Source: Siphonodentalium dalli
Lineage: Eukaryota > Mollusca > Scaphopoda > Gadilida > Siphonodentaliidae
Assembly: GCA_032622095.1 (NCBI GenBank)
Contig: CP136066.1
Coordinates: 103,811,319 to 103,875,318, forward strand
DNA: 64,000 nt
Reading direction: 5' to 3'
Shown: in pieces, positions 46,372 through 57,998 of the stretch
How positions within the stretch are numbered: position 1 is the stretch's first letter
Layout of the letters: each line of letters opens with the position of its first letter
Position numbers and translations under genes: made by a program
The notes under the pieces: model-generated
Seen by the model: the letters and a program-made list of their open reading frames with translations, nothing else
What the model was told of the DNA's origin: nothing
Database searches by the model: none

Positions 46372-47346
46372 ACTAAGACCTGCGGTCTCGGGTTTAAACC
46401 ACGTATTTAGCCGTCGAATGGAGTTTTAAACCTATATGTTTATGTAGACAAGGTTTAAACTGGAGATGACTAATAAGGCCACATGTCTAGAATTAAGAAA
46501 CATTGGCAATAGAAAAAAAATATGTTCTTGGAATCACAGATAATTGAGGGCCGTGCGAGAAATCGGGCTAAACACACAGGGATTCAAACACGAAGCAGTT
46601 TTTGAACGGGTTGCCGGTGATTTCACACACCTTTTCATGCTTGGATCTCCATTGTAATTTCAGTCCACCAAATATTTAAAAAGAAACATCATTTTTATAC
46701 TATGAATACTATGAAGTGAGATACCCTTTATACGATGACTCAAATTTGGGGTACATTCGATGGAAATACTCGGTACAGCACACCAAACAACGTTCTGTTA
46801 TTGTATTCTTCGTGATGTCATTTATGTTGAGCAATGTAATTTGGAGAATTCAATAAGAGATTTTGACATTTTTTGCTTACCTTTCTTCAGGAAAAAATTG
46901 TCATAATAGCCACGTATGAGCAGTTCTGTTGGCAGAACATATACGTTATTATTTTGCATCGATGACTAGATTGAAATTAAACTCCAAGCCGTCAACGTTG
47001 CACCCAATCCACCACCGTCAATATTACCGCCAATCCACCACACTAATATAATAATTTCTTGTAGATTCAGCCAAGAAGCGACACGCAATCTTTAAGTATA
47101 TTGGACTGAGTGAAACATTACAATATTGCTACAATCAATTGACATCCACATTTTCCACATTTTCAGAGAGATAGCTTCAGATTATTGAGATTAACCCTTC
47201 CATCACTTTTCTGCATGCATTAACAGCTTTTCACGATTCACAGAATACTTGTACCAGTACCATTTCAATTGCAGGACGCCGATTCACTCACCCTCAGCGA
47301 TACAATGTTCCGTCGATGGACATGGTAAATGCACATATTGTAATTT
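46372..47346. other. Intergenic, end of TTTAAACC repeat, otherwise empty
   Basis: Up to 46480 the TTTAAACC element continues. Beyond it no gene is recognised; a short direct repeat (AATCCACCAC-GTCAATATTACC type) occurs near 47005-47040. Confidence 0.45.
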
Positions 47347-47525
47347 GTTAGGCCAATGTATACTCTTATATATGCGAGGCTCCACGTGGGAGACTCGCGA
47401 GGCTCTACGTGGGAGACTCGCATATATATATATAAGACAATGCTTTGGTCTAGGGTGTTCGCAGAATTTCAGGAATCTCAAGCCGTGGAAGGATTTATAG
47501 TTAAAATTAATAAATTAAAATTACA
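47347..47525. mobile_element. Palindromic element, GCCAATGCATTCTC family
   Basis: Arms at about 47350-47375 and 47420-47452; the inner GAGGCTC-ACGTGGGAGACTCG block is duplicated. The same downstream flank as at 18899-18965 follows (CGCAGAATTTCAGGAA). Confidence 0.65.
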
Positions 47526-48663
47526 GTTTTCCTACTGTTCCATATTTACAAATCCGCACGGAACACGTGTTCCATACGCATACCTTCGACGTCACTCGAC
47601 GTAAAGGACATTAGCTTCAACCATGAAAATGGAACTATAAAATAAAAGCATCACCACACATGACACAACAAGCCCTGTATGTGTCTGAATAAACCTTGTA
47701 AGCCTGTTTTTTTTAAATTCACGGTATCTAGTACGGGTCGAGTGTAATACACACAGAACGACACGTGTGTTAATGAGTTTGTCGATACTGCACGTCTGCC
47801 ATAGCGGAAGGATCTAACTCGAGGCTGCGCGCCGTTTTGTGTTGTTCTGTGTGCACGGTGTTGGTGCTGAGATACATCTACTTTTCGCTAAGAAAAATCT
47901 TTGTCTCGTGTGCGCTCGCTTGTAGCGCATCCCATTGTATGGGACACTATCATAACATTGTTTCAGATGACACGCAGCGATGTTTTATCAAAAGGACCGG
48001 ATTGAATGACGCGTTGGCCACAGCCATCAATACGGATGTGAAACATAGAGGGCGATCTTGTTCAGCCAACGAAAAACGAATTCTGCAATCTGCATCAAAG
48101 ACTTCGTGAACTGCCTTATGTTACAATTCATTTCTTTGGTTTCAATCGGTGCGGGTCTGTAGACGTTTTTTGATTCTCTGTCCTGGATACATAACAATAT
48201 CCAGGTTCAGCCGCACGTACTGTAATTTGTAACGTGTGTTGCCATTGTCAACGAAAATCACCGGACAATTTCACATACACGTAAACTGTGATTCCGTTTA
48301 GGTTTTCTTTGTCACAGATGTAGCATGCGGAACTTGTAGCAAAGAGGAATAAGCCATTGTTCTAACAATTGAATAAGATACCAATGCTATACAGACGGTG
48401 CGAGAATGGGATTTCCCTGCGCGGAAAGAGCATATGCCAATGGTACTAAATATATGTGCCAAGTTAAAAACAAATTTCCAATAAGCCTGCTTTTGGTCCG
48501 CTTGGTAACAGGGTAGTTTGACTGCTAGATCCGGCCACGAATCTCTACTCTGGCTAACACCCGTAGAGATCATATTCCACCAGTATAAAACCTTGGAACT
48601 TTTTGAAATTTTGACAGGGAACCTTATACAGTCAAAAAATAACGCGGGAAATATATTGCTATG
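47526..48663. other. Intergenic, no gene supported
   Basis: A frame at 47837-48109 begins with a hydrophobic, Cys-rich stretch but has no recognised domain, promoter or splice context. From about 48500 to 48660 there are relatives of the repeats at 41.8 and 13.7 kb. Confidence 0.35.
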
Positions 48664-49094
48664 TTAAAGCCACGTGGCGGTTTGCGCTACAAAATACAAA
48701 TAATGAATTGTTACCGGTATCGAAATAGGTCGATAAATATCTTAACTACCTTTCTACGAGCATTATGTAACCCAAAACGACACATTGAAGTAATGAAAAA
48801 TGCAACTATGAACAAGGTGTTTGGGTACCAAACAAAAACAGGCATTTGCACGACATGGAACAGAAAAGAGCGTTCCTTGTTATTCTATTCCTGACATGGT
48901 AGCAATAAAGAACGTTTGTCTGACTTCGGACGAAAAATTGAAAACGGCTGGAAAATGGCTGTGACTTTGGCAAGTGTTTTCAAAACATATGAAGCCGGCA
49001 TATCAATATGTCGTGTATTTATCGACCTATCGTATCCGTCCCTCCAAATTACGTAGTCAAAATTTGGAGGTCCGAATGAGCCATGTCCGTTTAA
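48664..49094. mobile_element. TTAA MITE, family 2, copy c
   Basis: TTAA at 48664-48667 and 49091-49094. Left terminus TTAAAGCCACGTGGCGGTTT; right, read inward, TTAAACGGACATGGCTCATT. The longest copy in the window (431 bp). It contains AAAAGAGCGTTCCTTGTTAT and AATAAAGAACGTTT. Non-coding. Confidence 0.8.
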
Positions 49095-49751
49095 CTCCTG
49101 TTGCTTAATTGTTTATTCATCAGTAGGCGAAGGTCCCAGCTCGAGATTAAATTATTTAAGGGACTTTGTGTGCGATTTTGCTTTACGCCACTTACAATCA
49201 TGGAGTTTCTCCAGGGTAATCAATTCTGTGTTTTGCGATGTCAGCTCGCTAAAGTCACTAAAAGAAGTGAAAACACATGTTAAAGAGCGTACACCCGAAA
49301 ACTCGTGTTGGCTTATTTGTGTCATTGTCTGCACATAATCTGCTTGGAATCTCCTCATTATGAGTCGATAATGCGAATAAAATGCTGTCATTTTCAGCAC
49401 ACCATCGACTCAAAGAAGGCGATTCTAAGCAGATTATATCTAACTAAAACAAGTTCTACTATATGCAGATATGTGCGGGTTTTCGACAGAACAGACTGAA
49501 ACAATCCGATATGAACATATTTGCACATTATCAGGATTAAACCTGGTCTACGTAAACATCTAGGTTTAAACCACCGTTATATAGTCAGCTAGTTAGTTTA
49601 TAACTATCTTGTGTTTTTTTTGTTTGGCTTGTGGTAATCACAAATACTGGTGTTTTCTACGAATTGATTTGAAATTTTGAATGGTTCAACGTTTTAATTT
49701 TGACACCAAAATTATGCTACTGCATGACCAGATATCCTATACACAGCGTTC

Positions 49752-49974
49752 GCGATAATTTATGACGTGTCAATAACAATTATATCGGCCTGTCTTTTGG
49801 TCCGATTAGTAAGAGGGTAGTTTGACTGCATGCTCATATCACCGAATCGAGTTGTCAATTAGCTGGCAACTGAACGACAAAAACACCAACTTAGACCCGG
49901 TTTGGCTAGACCACAATGTAGGTTTAAACCTGGTTTAAACTCGAAGGTTTAAACCGAAGATGACGAATCCGGCC
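49752..49974. repeat. Inverted copy of the 45090-45305 terminus
   Basis: Reverse complement matches the left end of the element at 45090 for over 200 bases, including GGTCTAGCCAAACCGGGTCT-type words, TTGACAACTCGATT and CTAATCGGACCAAAAGACAG. It ends in GGCC at 49971-49974. Either a second, truncated element or the far end of a 4.9-kb unit. Confidence 0.7.
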
Positions 49975-51890
49975 TATATGTCGAGTATATGCGTAGTTGC
50001 GATATGTTGCGGTTTTCACTATACACCGAAATAACAGGTATAAGTTCACTATTGGCTTATTTCAGATCCAAATAATTCGAATATGAATCTATAGAAATAT
50101 TTATGTCTGTGAACCTATTGCCCGAAAATATGTTGCATATATATCCGAAAAATAATTCTATCGCACCCACGAGCCCTTTAATAGGTTTTTATTGCCATAT
50201 ATAGGCTTTTATAATAGGAAGTTTAGCACGTTTTAAATGTTTTTCATGCCAGTACAAATGATCGTCTCTTATAAAGACCGTTCGTGTTTTCGTCGCCCAA
50301 AAGGCCATCAGTATTAAATACAGATTGTTTTCCATTATAACCTTTTGTTCTCGTTTTGGACGTATTACTTATGGCTGACTTTGTGGATTTTTTTCACGAT
50401 GGTGTGTTTTTTTGTTGCCTAGTAATTTATAAGCGGGAAATTTGTTGACTTTGTTGGTGTAATATCGGACCGTGCATCTTTAACCTGGCTTATGCTACAT
50501 CGATTCCAGATGCAGAAATTTGAAAACAGAAATCGGCAATCAATTGCTAAAAAGCTATAAATCATATCAGGGGAATTTTCAACACAACGAAAATACAAGT
50601 AATATGACATGTTTCTACCATGGAAACTACCCTCGCCCGTGCACATGCCACATGCAATTTCGTCTGCATTAATATTTCACTCTACAAATGGAAAAAGCCA
50701 TTAGCAAATGCAATGTCGCCACTTTTATTAAATACGGTATAGAATGAAATTTGAAGCGAATCCAGCTGATAAATTTTCCCGAGTTGGCTACATAAATGGG
50801 ATACAAATTAAAAAAAAATATTTTTTAACTTTCTGAGGATTTTTTCTGATCCTATTTAAATAGCAATTATGCTTAACTTGTGATATTATAGTTGTATACT
50901 ATATCTCCGTCAATGGAGGAGAGGATCACATAATGAGATATTGAGGACTGTTACCTACAATTTGACTTGTCACAAACATAAGGGGCTGTTCAGTTGAAAT
51001 TGTTTTCTAATGCCTCCACATGCGACACATGTAACGTGGTAATATGGTAAAGATCCATGATCAAATTTGACACCATAAAATCACCACTGATTCGTGTTCT
51101 ATTCCGGAAAATAACTAGCGATGTGACTGTCCCAGTGGGGACAAAGGATCCCCCGCACACGGGCTACACAAACATATACGTATAGCTATATTGTTTTGTA
51201 GCCAATATGCACTACGGGTGTATCCTTGGTAGTTGGCTCTTTCGATTATCATATTAGTTATGCATAATTTGGTAGCAGGAACAATATAGGTTGATAACTA
51301 CACAAGATATCATTATGTTGAATATGTATACTCTTGGCCGACAGACAAGATGATCGCCCCCACTACTTGCAATCGCAGATCGCGGTCATGGTAAAAAACA
51401 ACTTTGCAAAGTCAAAAATGGTGATAGCTTATTTAAATTACGCCCTACAAATCTCGTTACCGCGGGTGCACAGAATTACATGCACGGTGTTAAATACCTG
51501 CACTAAGTTTCATGAAAAAAATATACCGAATAAAACGAGTAAATGTAGGTTTAAACCGGAATAAACTCGGAGGTGTAAAAGGACACAAGTCACTGGCAGT
51601 GGGTGAATGTGCAAAAATATATACAAACATGTGAAACATTATCACTAAGAAGAACCTGGAAACAGACATAAACTGTGTTCTTATATTCATTATTGGTAGT
51701 TCTCCAATAACTACAATGTAAACTTCGCATGTTGAAACCATTGTTATCCCTTTACCCAACAAACCGGCCAAAACCGGCCAAATAAAGCTTCAACAGCCTA
51801 AAATATCTTCGGTCTGTCTCAATAGAACCATACAAATATGGATATCATTGGAACCGGCTCCTTGACCACATTGTGATAGTTACAGTTATG
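49975..51890. other. Intergenic, no gene supported
   Basis: A minor TTTAAACC remnant lies near 51545-51575. The block at about 50262-50320 mirrors 22585-22640. No coding sequence is recognised. Confidence 0.4.
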
Positions 51891-52063
51891 CCCTGTGCCA
51901 ATGCATTCTCTTATATATGCGAGTCGACCATACTTTTTACCATTTTTTCTTACATTCTTTAACAATTTTATAATTTTTAATGTGTTAAGCCAATGCATCC
52001 TCTTATATATGCGAGGCGACCTATGGTCGACTCGCATATATAAGAGAATGCATTGGCACAGGG
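51891..52063. mobile_element. Palindromic element, GCCAATGCATTCTC family
   Basis: Outer arms CCCTGTGCCAATGCATTCTC and complement at 52028-52063; an additional arm at about 51990-52012 makes an inner hairpin, as at 16.5 kb. The loop is AT-rich. Confidence 0.75.
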
Positions 52064-53501
52064 CCCTTCTGTTGGGTAAAGGGTTATACAGACAAAGCTG
52101 TTTTGATAAGCGAAATCTTGTTATTTGAGAGTTATGAGTGATACAAAGAAGAACGAAATCGCTCCTTTTTTGCATGTAATTGTTCATGATGGTTCTTTAA
52201 TAGACTTATAAAAGTTATGTTATGTCTCATCAAACCACTTCGAACCTTTCAACTCCGGCATATATGTTTCAGATTTGGAAGCCACAACATGATATATTCT
52301 TATTTATACATTGGCTCCTATTAAATTTTTTTTATCGGAATAAACATACATCAATGAAGGAATGTAAATATAAACATAGGTACACATTATTATATATCAA
52401 GTTACATTCTTCCAATTCGCTCACATCTCGCTCACTTCATTTACACGTCTTTCGTATACCATATGCACTCCCAGTGACTGACATGTATATTGTGATAAAT
52501 CGAATATATGTTCATTTTTATATATATTTTAAATCCTTGTTCCTGTGTACGGCGTATCGGTACGACATCTAACCATATACGGCATTGTGATATTGGCGGG
52601 GGTATCGTATTAGCGGGTATAATAACTAAGTGAGTGAACTGGCTCTTATTTCTTACGTGAAAATATGCCGCAACTACATAGCCTTACGGGCCAGGGGCTG
52701 ATGGGCTGCAAACGTTTTGAAAGCTCAAAATTAGAACAATTGGAGATATGTTCTGTCAAACTCGGGCAATTTGAATGGTATATCAAGGGGAAATTTTGGC
52801 AGATTACACTAATGTTCACATTTCTGCCAGAGCTATACATATTTATGGCTTTTTGTTATATATCTGTGTTTATACATGTGCAAGGTTTATTCTACAAAAT
52901 CTGTGTTACAACCATAAATTTATCATGTACAAAACATTCGGGCAAACAGTCTCAGCCCCCTAAACATTCGTGCAACCGTACGGCTATGGGCGGCTATTGT
53001 CACTTTATCAACATTTTATTAACCTTCCACCAAAAACACACCAGCGATCGTAGATACCCTGATAATACTGAGCGCTATATTTTCAGTTCACTAGAGAATG
53101 GAAATAAATTTCACCGTCAAATTGAAAATACCCAAGATCAGCGTCAGCTTACCCTTTCCATACCAAATCCTCATTGACGAGTAGTTCACTCGAAATGTTC
53201 AGATAACATAAGTTGAACAAAGGACCATGTACCTTGTTATCTGAACAGTTCCCACCGATTAATATGAATCGTCCTGCATTTTTATTATCATTTGATCTGT
53301 CTGTCGTCTGCTGGTATTACCCGAACACCCCTCCAAGTGAATAGTAGACTGTCATAATGTTCACTTTTATAACTTAATGCGAAAATCCATTTAGTATAGA
53401 AAGGATTAAAGAAATATTGTGGACATATTTCAGTAAATAAGACTAATGCGTTAGTACCAAAACACTCTCTCCACTGGCAGAATGTAGCAAGCAACTAAAG
53501 T
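52064..53501. other. Intergenic, no gene supported
   Basis: A 170-codon frame (52665-53177) is present but has no recognisable domain. The stretch at 53165-53260 is a relative of 17975-18080. Confidence 0.35.
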
Positions 53502-53749
53502 TGCTTTCACAGACCTGGGGCTGGCGCATGGGGCTATCGAGTTATAGGCGCAATGTTTCGAACCATATATATACTTTACATATACACTGGGGTTGCGGCT
53601 GACGCAGTTAAACGCAAACGATTTCAAAACTTTTTGAAATCGGATGCGTGTAACTGCGTCAGGTGCAACCCCAGTGATACCCGTATGGGTTTAAACATTG
53701 CGCCTATAACCCGATAGACGCATGCGCCAGCCGCAGGTCTGTGAAAGCA
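53502..53749. mobile_element. Palindromic MITE-like hairpin, 248 bp
   Basis: Arms of about 110 bases start TGCTTTCACAGACCTG and contain GGCTGGCGCATG, TATAGGCGCAATGTTT, CACTGGGGTTGC and CTGACGCAGTTA; the centre is AAACTTTTTGAAATCG. Some mismatches and a small inserted stretch lie in the left arm. Confidence 0.8.
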
Positions 53750-53994
53750 TCTCAACATTGTCGGAAATTCCAATCACATCGACTGTATGCCACATCAGAG
53801 AACACACACCGTCTGAACTATGCACACATGTCGACATTTTCCTCATTTGTTCGGGATGAATTATTACGTGATGTTTAAGGCAATCAGTCCACCGACAATG
53901 GTCACTGCCTTTAACTAGTTTATAACAATGTGGCTGTTTTCTGTCTGTTTGGATATCATATCATAACTGATGTGGGCAAGATTATTTGCTACTC

Positions 53995-54313
53995 AAGCCT
54001 GTTCTCATGAAGATAAGCTCATATTGAACTTATTTAAAAAACAGAATTAAGCCCATGCACATCGGCATTATTTGAATCTGAATTACGCTATATATGAGCA
54101 TAAAATGTTAGAACAGTCCAATATGGGACTATCTCCATTCGAAGTAAGCCCATATTGGCATCATTTAATCAATCTGTTTTCATCGACACGACTTACCAGA
54201 AGCATGCTCTTTATAACGTGTGTTTACTGTTGCCCGCGCCATTCAACGGAATAACGGATAAATGTTCATTATAAGAATCAAATGAGTCCAATATGAACCG
54301 ATGAGAATATTAA
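53995..54313 (-). repeat. Dispersed 300-bp family R, copy 1
   Basis: Opposite in orientation to copies 2, 4, 5 and 6. Landmarks: AAGCCTGTTCTCATGAA, ATGCTCTTTATAACGTG, CGCGCCATTCAACGGAATAA. Confidence 0.75.
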
Positions 54314-54761
54314 GGTATAATATATCAACCTGTTGCATGGCACGAGGATATGTTGGCTACTCCGTTTTGGACACCCCATGCAGTGGAGTGCATCAAACTG
54401 ATAAGTGAATAACCACGCACGTTGCGCACTGAGCGAATGTACATGTAGCACTCAATTTGTTTTACCGAAAATTCCAGTAACGCCGATCGTAGCATTTCAG
54501 AGTGGGAATTGCATGTGGATTTTGCCGTGAAAACGATATATATCACAATTCCACGCGGTACAAATAAATGTCGATGTACGCAAACACTATACGCACAGAT
54601 TAGTAGTGTAAAAATTGTCAAGGAGATGAGGGACCCTGTAGGCTGAAAAATAAAATAAGTCGCTCTTCAAAAGATTTCGGCCTTAGGCCTTTTTCAGTTA
54701 CTATTATTCAGACCAAATCACATGATGGCATTCAGATAAACATACAAATAACAATTTAAAG

Positions 54762-55024
54762 TCATATTATGGACTTGTTCGGGTGCGTGAAACTCATCAG
54801 TTAGTACTCAGGAGCTATGCCAACTGGAGGAATGTAGCATTCTACTAACATCGCCGAAAATCTGAAGCAAATCGACGGTACCACTCCATAGAAAACATCG
54901 TCCGAGCTACGCTCAATTGTAAATATTTACTTCTCGATTCGGGACGCAACTATAGGTGATAAACTGACGAAAACGATTTCGCCACCAAGAGTCACTGCAT
55001 GTAATTAATATATAAGAATGAGGG
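54762..55024. repeat. Dispersed repeat of about 260 bp, second copy
   Basis: Partner of 9751-10012, same orientation. See that entry for landmarks. Confidence 0.75.
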
Positions 55025-55433
55025 GGTGTGTTGTCAATTTGGATATAATTCTTTGAAAAATAACTACTTTGATCATTCCCCATTTCTGGACAGATTTTCG
55101 CCGAAAAACAAATGGCAATAATTCCTCCAATTTTGGATATAAAATGTATTAAAATAGAAAGAGATGTTAACGAGATTTATTAACGTGACATATGCACCCA
55201 GAATAAATAAATTCATTACATCAACAATACGGAAATAGCACCCGGCCACGTACGGCCTACGCTCCTATAGTATGTAATTGTAAAATAAAAATACTTAACG
55301 AGGTAGTCCCCCCTCACAACTGAATCCTGAATGCCAGATAAGAGAGAGGTGGTGAATACTAAAGGACACGTAACTTTTCTCAATAGTAATTTGCAAAACT
55401 TTACCCCATCACGAGAAAAAGTCCTGCTAATTC
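55025..55433. other. Intergenic, no gene seen
   Basis: AT-rich, nothing recognised. Confidence 0.5.
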
Positions 55434-55762
55434 AACATATCCTCATGCGAATAGGTTGGGTTCATATATAATCTAAATAATCACACAGGTTCGTATTGGA
55501 CTTATTTGATTCTGAAATAAGCCTATATAGGACTTATACCCGTTATTCCGTTGCATTGTGCGGGCCGCAGTGAAAACACATTATAAAGAGTGCTCATCTC
55601 GTAAGACGAAAAAGTAGATTAAATAGTGCCTATATGAGCTTATTTGGAATTCAAATAGGCTCTATATGCGTATTGTTTCTCAAATAAGCTCTATATGGGC
55701 CTAAACCGCGACATTCAAAATAAGCCCGTATTGTCCTTATTTTCACGAGAACAGGCTTGATA
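55434..55762 (+). repeat. Dispersed 300-bp family R, copy 2
   Basis: The most complete copy: starts near TATCCTCATGCGAATAGG, contains ACTTATACCCGTTATTCCGT, GCGGGCCGCAGTG and ATTATAAAGAGTGCTCATC, and ends CACGAGAACAGGCTTGA. The two ends look like each other in direct, not inverted, orientation. Confidence 0.75.
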
Positions 55763-56512
55763 ACTACATAATATTCAATATTTCGGCTGATCTGTGAATG
55801 TGTGTGGTAGGCAAACTAGCGCACGATTAACAGATAAAACAGTGCTAAAAAAAAAAAATCTAGCCATCAAATTAGTTCACAACCCCAGCGGAGTCGTCAC
55901 ATCACTTTAACTGACAAAAAAGCCTATAATTCACATCTCACTTTGATTTGGAAGAAACAGAAGCGGAGAATCAGCCCTGTTGTTACCCTGCAGACTCACC
56001 CATAACGTTAGAATTTCTGCGCGTTGGATATCCCATGTACTGCCACGACGACCAGGTTTCCGTCACTGGTCGAATCACCTCAGTCGATAGCGCCAATAAG
56101 AGCGGAGACGATGTTTGGGGATACAATCGCGGATGGAGCTTAAATATGCCAGTATCGATAAACTGTTGAAGCTGATTAGCCGGGAAATCTAATGTCGGAA
56201 CCAATCCGATATAATTTTCCGAACTTCATAATCATGCCGGGCGGTAAACAACAGATTCACAGAACAAGTTTCTGTGGAACCGGTTCTGGGTAATGCGTAT
56301 TCCGCCCTCTTATGAGCCCAACCTTCAATCGACCCCGCGCAGAATACATGGAATTCCTCCCACAGTTTCTCATATAATCATAATCATAATTAATAAATAA
56401 AACATAACGAGTCAGATTGACTTTTAGTCCCGGTAACATACATACACTTGTTTTTAGAATAACATAACTAACAGAATGTTCACGGAACGTCGGTATTGAA
56501 TTTGATGTCATT
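55763..56512. other. Intergenic with one GC-richer patch
   Basis: 55948-56210 is richer in GC than its surroundings and open on both strands for about 73 codons. No domain is recognised on either, so I call no gene. Confidence 0.3.
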
Positions 56513-56965
56513 ACAGTGTCAATCTAACAGTATCTTAAATTCCACCATTGACTCAGTCTCTACTATGTTTGCCGGTAGAGCATTCCAGATACTACAAACT
56601 CTCTGGGGAAAGAAGTATGTCCTCACATCTTTGTTGTTATTTTCTAATGATAGTTTATAAGAATTCCCTCTGGTGGACATGTAGGTCGATCTTGTGAACA
56701 ACAATTCTGGATTAATATTGTAGAAACCCTTCAATAGTTTGAACACCTCTATCAGATCTCCACTTAACTTTCTGTATACGTAACGTGCACAAGCTGTAGA
56801 ATAACCATTCTGTCATGGCACGAGTGTGACCATAACCACGGAACCATACGCGTGGCTCGTCGTTGGACACTTAATAACGATCTTGAGTGTTTGAGGAGAT
56901 GGGAATCCCAAACATGTTGACAATACTCAAGAACAGCTTTGGTTTGGACTATATTTATTACTGGT
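56513..56965 (-). pseudogene. LINE RT C-terminal remnant
   Basis: Minus-strand sequence downstream of an RT core. From about 56965 one frame reads VLEYCQHVWDSHLL and VQRRATRMV; after a shift near 56800, GDLIEVFKLLKGF, then RTYFFPQRVCSIWNALPANI up to the end. The order and spacing match the tail of Jockey/CR1-type ORF2. At least one frameshift is present and the 5' part is missing. Confidence 0.75.
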
Positions 56966-57235
56966 CTGCCCGTTATCCCGTATATAAGCTCTTATAGATC
57001 TTATTTAAAACACAGGAAACAAGCCCATATAGGGATTATTTCAATCCAATTAAGCTCTATATGAACCTAAATGCTACAAAAGCTACATAGGCACTATTCA
57101 ATCTACTTTTTCATCGACACGACGTACCAGATGAACGGCCTTTATAACATCCTTTCATTGCGGCCTGCGCCATTCAACGAAATAACGGGTACAAGTCCTA
57201 TATGAACTTATTTAGGAATCAAATAAAAAACAAAT
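56966..57235 (-). repeat. Dispersed 300-bp family R, copy 3
   Basis: Same orientation as copy 1. Contains TTCATCGACACGACGTACCA, GGCCTTTATAACATC and GCGCCATTCAACG-AATAACGGG. Directly adjoins the LINE remnant. Confidence 0.75.
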
Positions 57236-57564
57236 TTGGATGTCAACTCCGGGGCTCCATAGTTAATAAATATACATACGAAGTTGGATGAAATTTTGTG
57301 CATTCTTTATCAATGCAAACGATTAACACGTACACCTAACTTTCTTGGTTCCCCGACCCCACCGACTCTGACGTGGTCGTGGAGATGAACATATAAATAA
57401 CATTGGTGAAATCGGCGATACATTTAACAATGTTGGTTCCCCGTATCCGATCCCCATTCCTTATTTGTAACGAAACGTTTTTTTTTTATATCCACATTCT
57501 TGAATCTCATGGTGTGACTTCTGAAAATTTAAACTGCTATTATGTTTCTGATATAAAAAATACG

Positions 57565-57695
57565 TTCATATTGGACCCAAATATTCACATAGGTTCCTAT
57601 TGGACTTATATGATTATGAAATAAGCACACAGGGGACTTATACCCGTTATTCCGTTTTCAATATGAGCTTATTTTCAGGTGAACAGACTGCTATA
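57565..57695 (+). repeat. Dispersed 300-bp family R, copy 4 (internally deleted)
   Basis: Has both ends (CACATAGGTTCCTATTGGAC, ACTTATACCCGTTATTCCGT and TTTTCAGGTGAACAG) but lacks the middle with the GCGGGCCGCAGTG block. Confidence 0.7.
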
Positions 57696-57998
57696 TAAGT
57701 TTGGAGGAAATTCGATATAAAATCATCCCTCAACCCCATCGCTGACTCCGATGGTTCAACTTTGGCAAATTTGAATCATCCCACTCTTGCTACCACCCTT
57801 CTCCTATTTGCATACTGCATCCGTATCAGTACCAGAATTAATTTGACTTATGTATAATGATGCATGATGCGCGACAGGGAGCGGTGTTACATCTAAACTT
57901 CCTGCAAATCCACATGTAACTGCAATTGTTCAGTTAATTAAACATGTTTGAATCAAATCAATCACCAAAAATATTCCCTTTACAATGGAGACGACCCC

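Noticed and set aside
47837-48109. Possible secreted Cys-containing protein (plus strand, 90 codons)
   Set aside because: The hydrophobic start is interrupted by charged residues and nothing else supports a gene.
16514-52187. Recurring peptide RIYKRMHW in several open frames
   Set aside because: It is the translation of the palindromic GCCAATGCATTCTC element, read in different copies and strands, not a protein motif.
52665-53177. 170-codon open frame on the plus strand
   Set aside because: No domain, signal peptide or splice context recognised. A frame of this length is expected about once by chance in a 64-kb AT-rich window read in six frames.
55948-56210. GC-richer patch open on both strands
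   Set aside because: No recognisable product on either strand and no gene context. It might be an old exon or repeat, but I cannot support a call.
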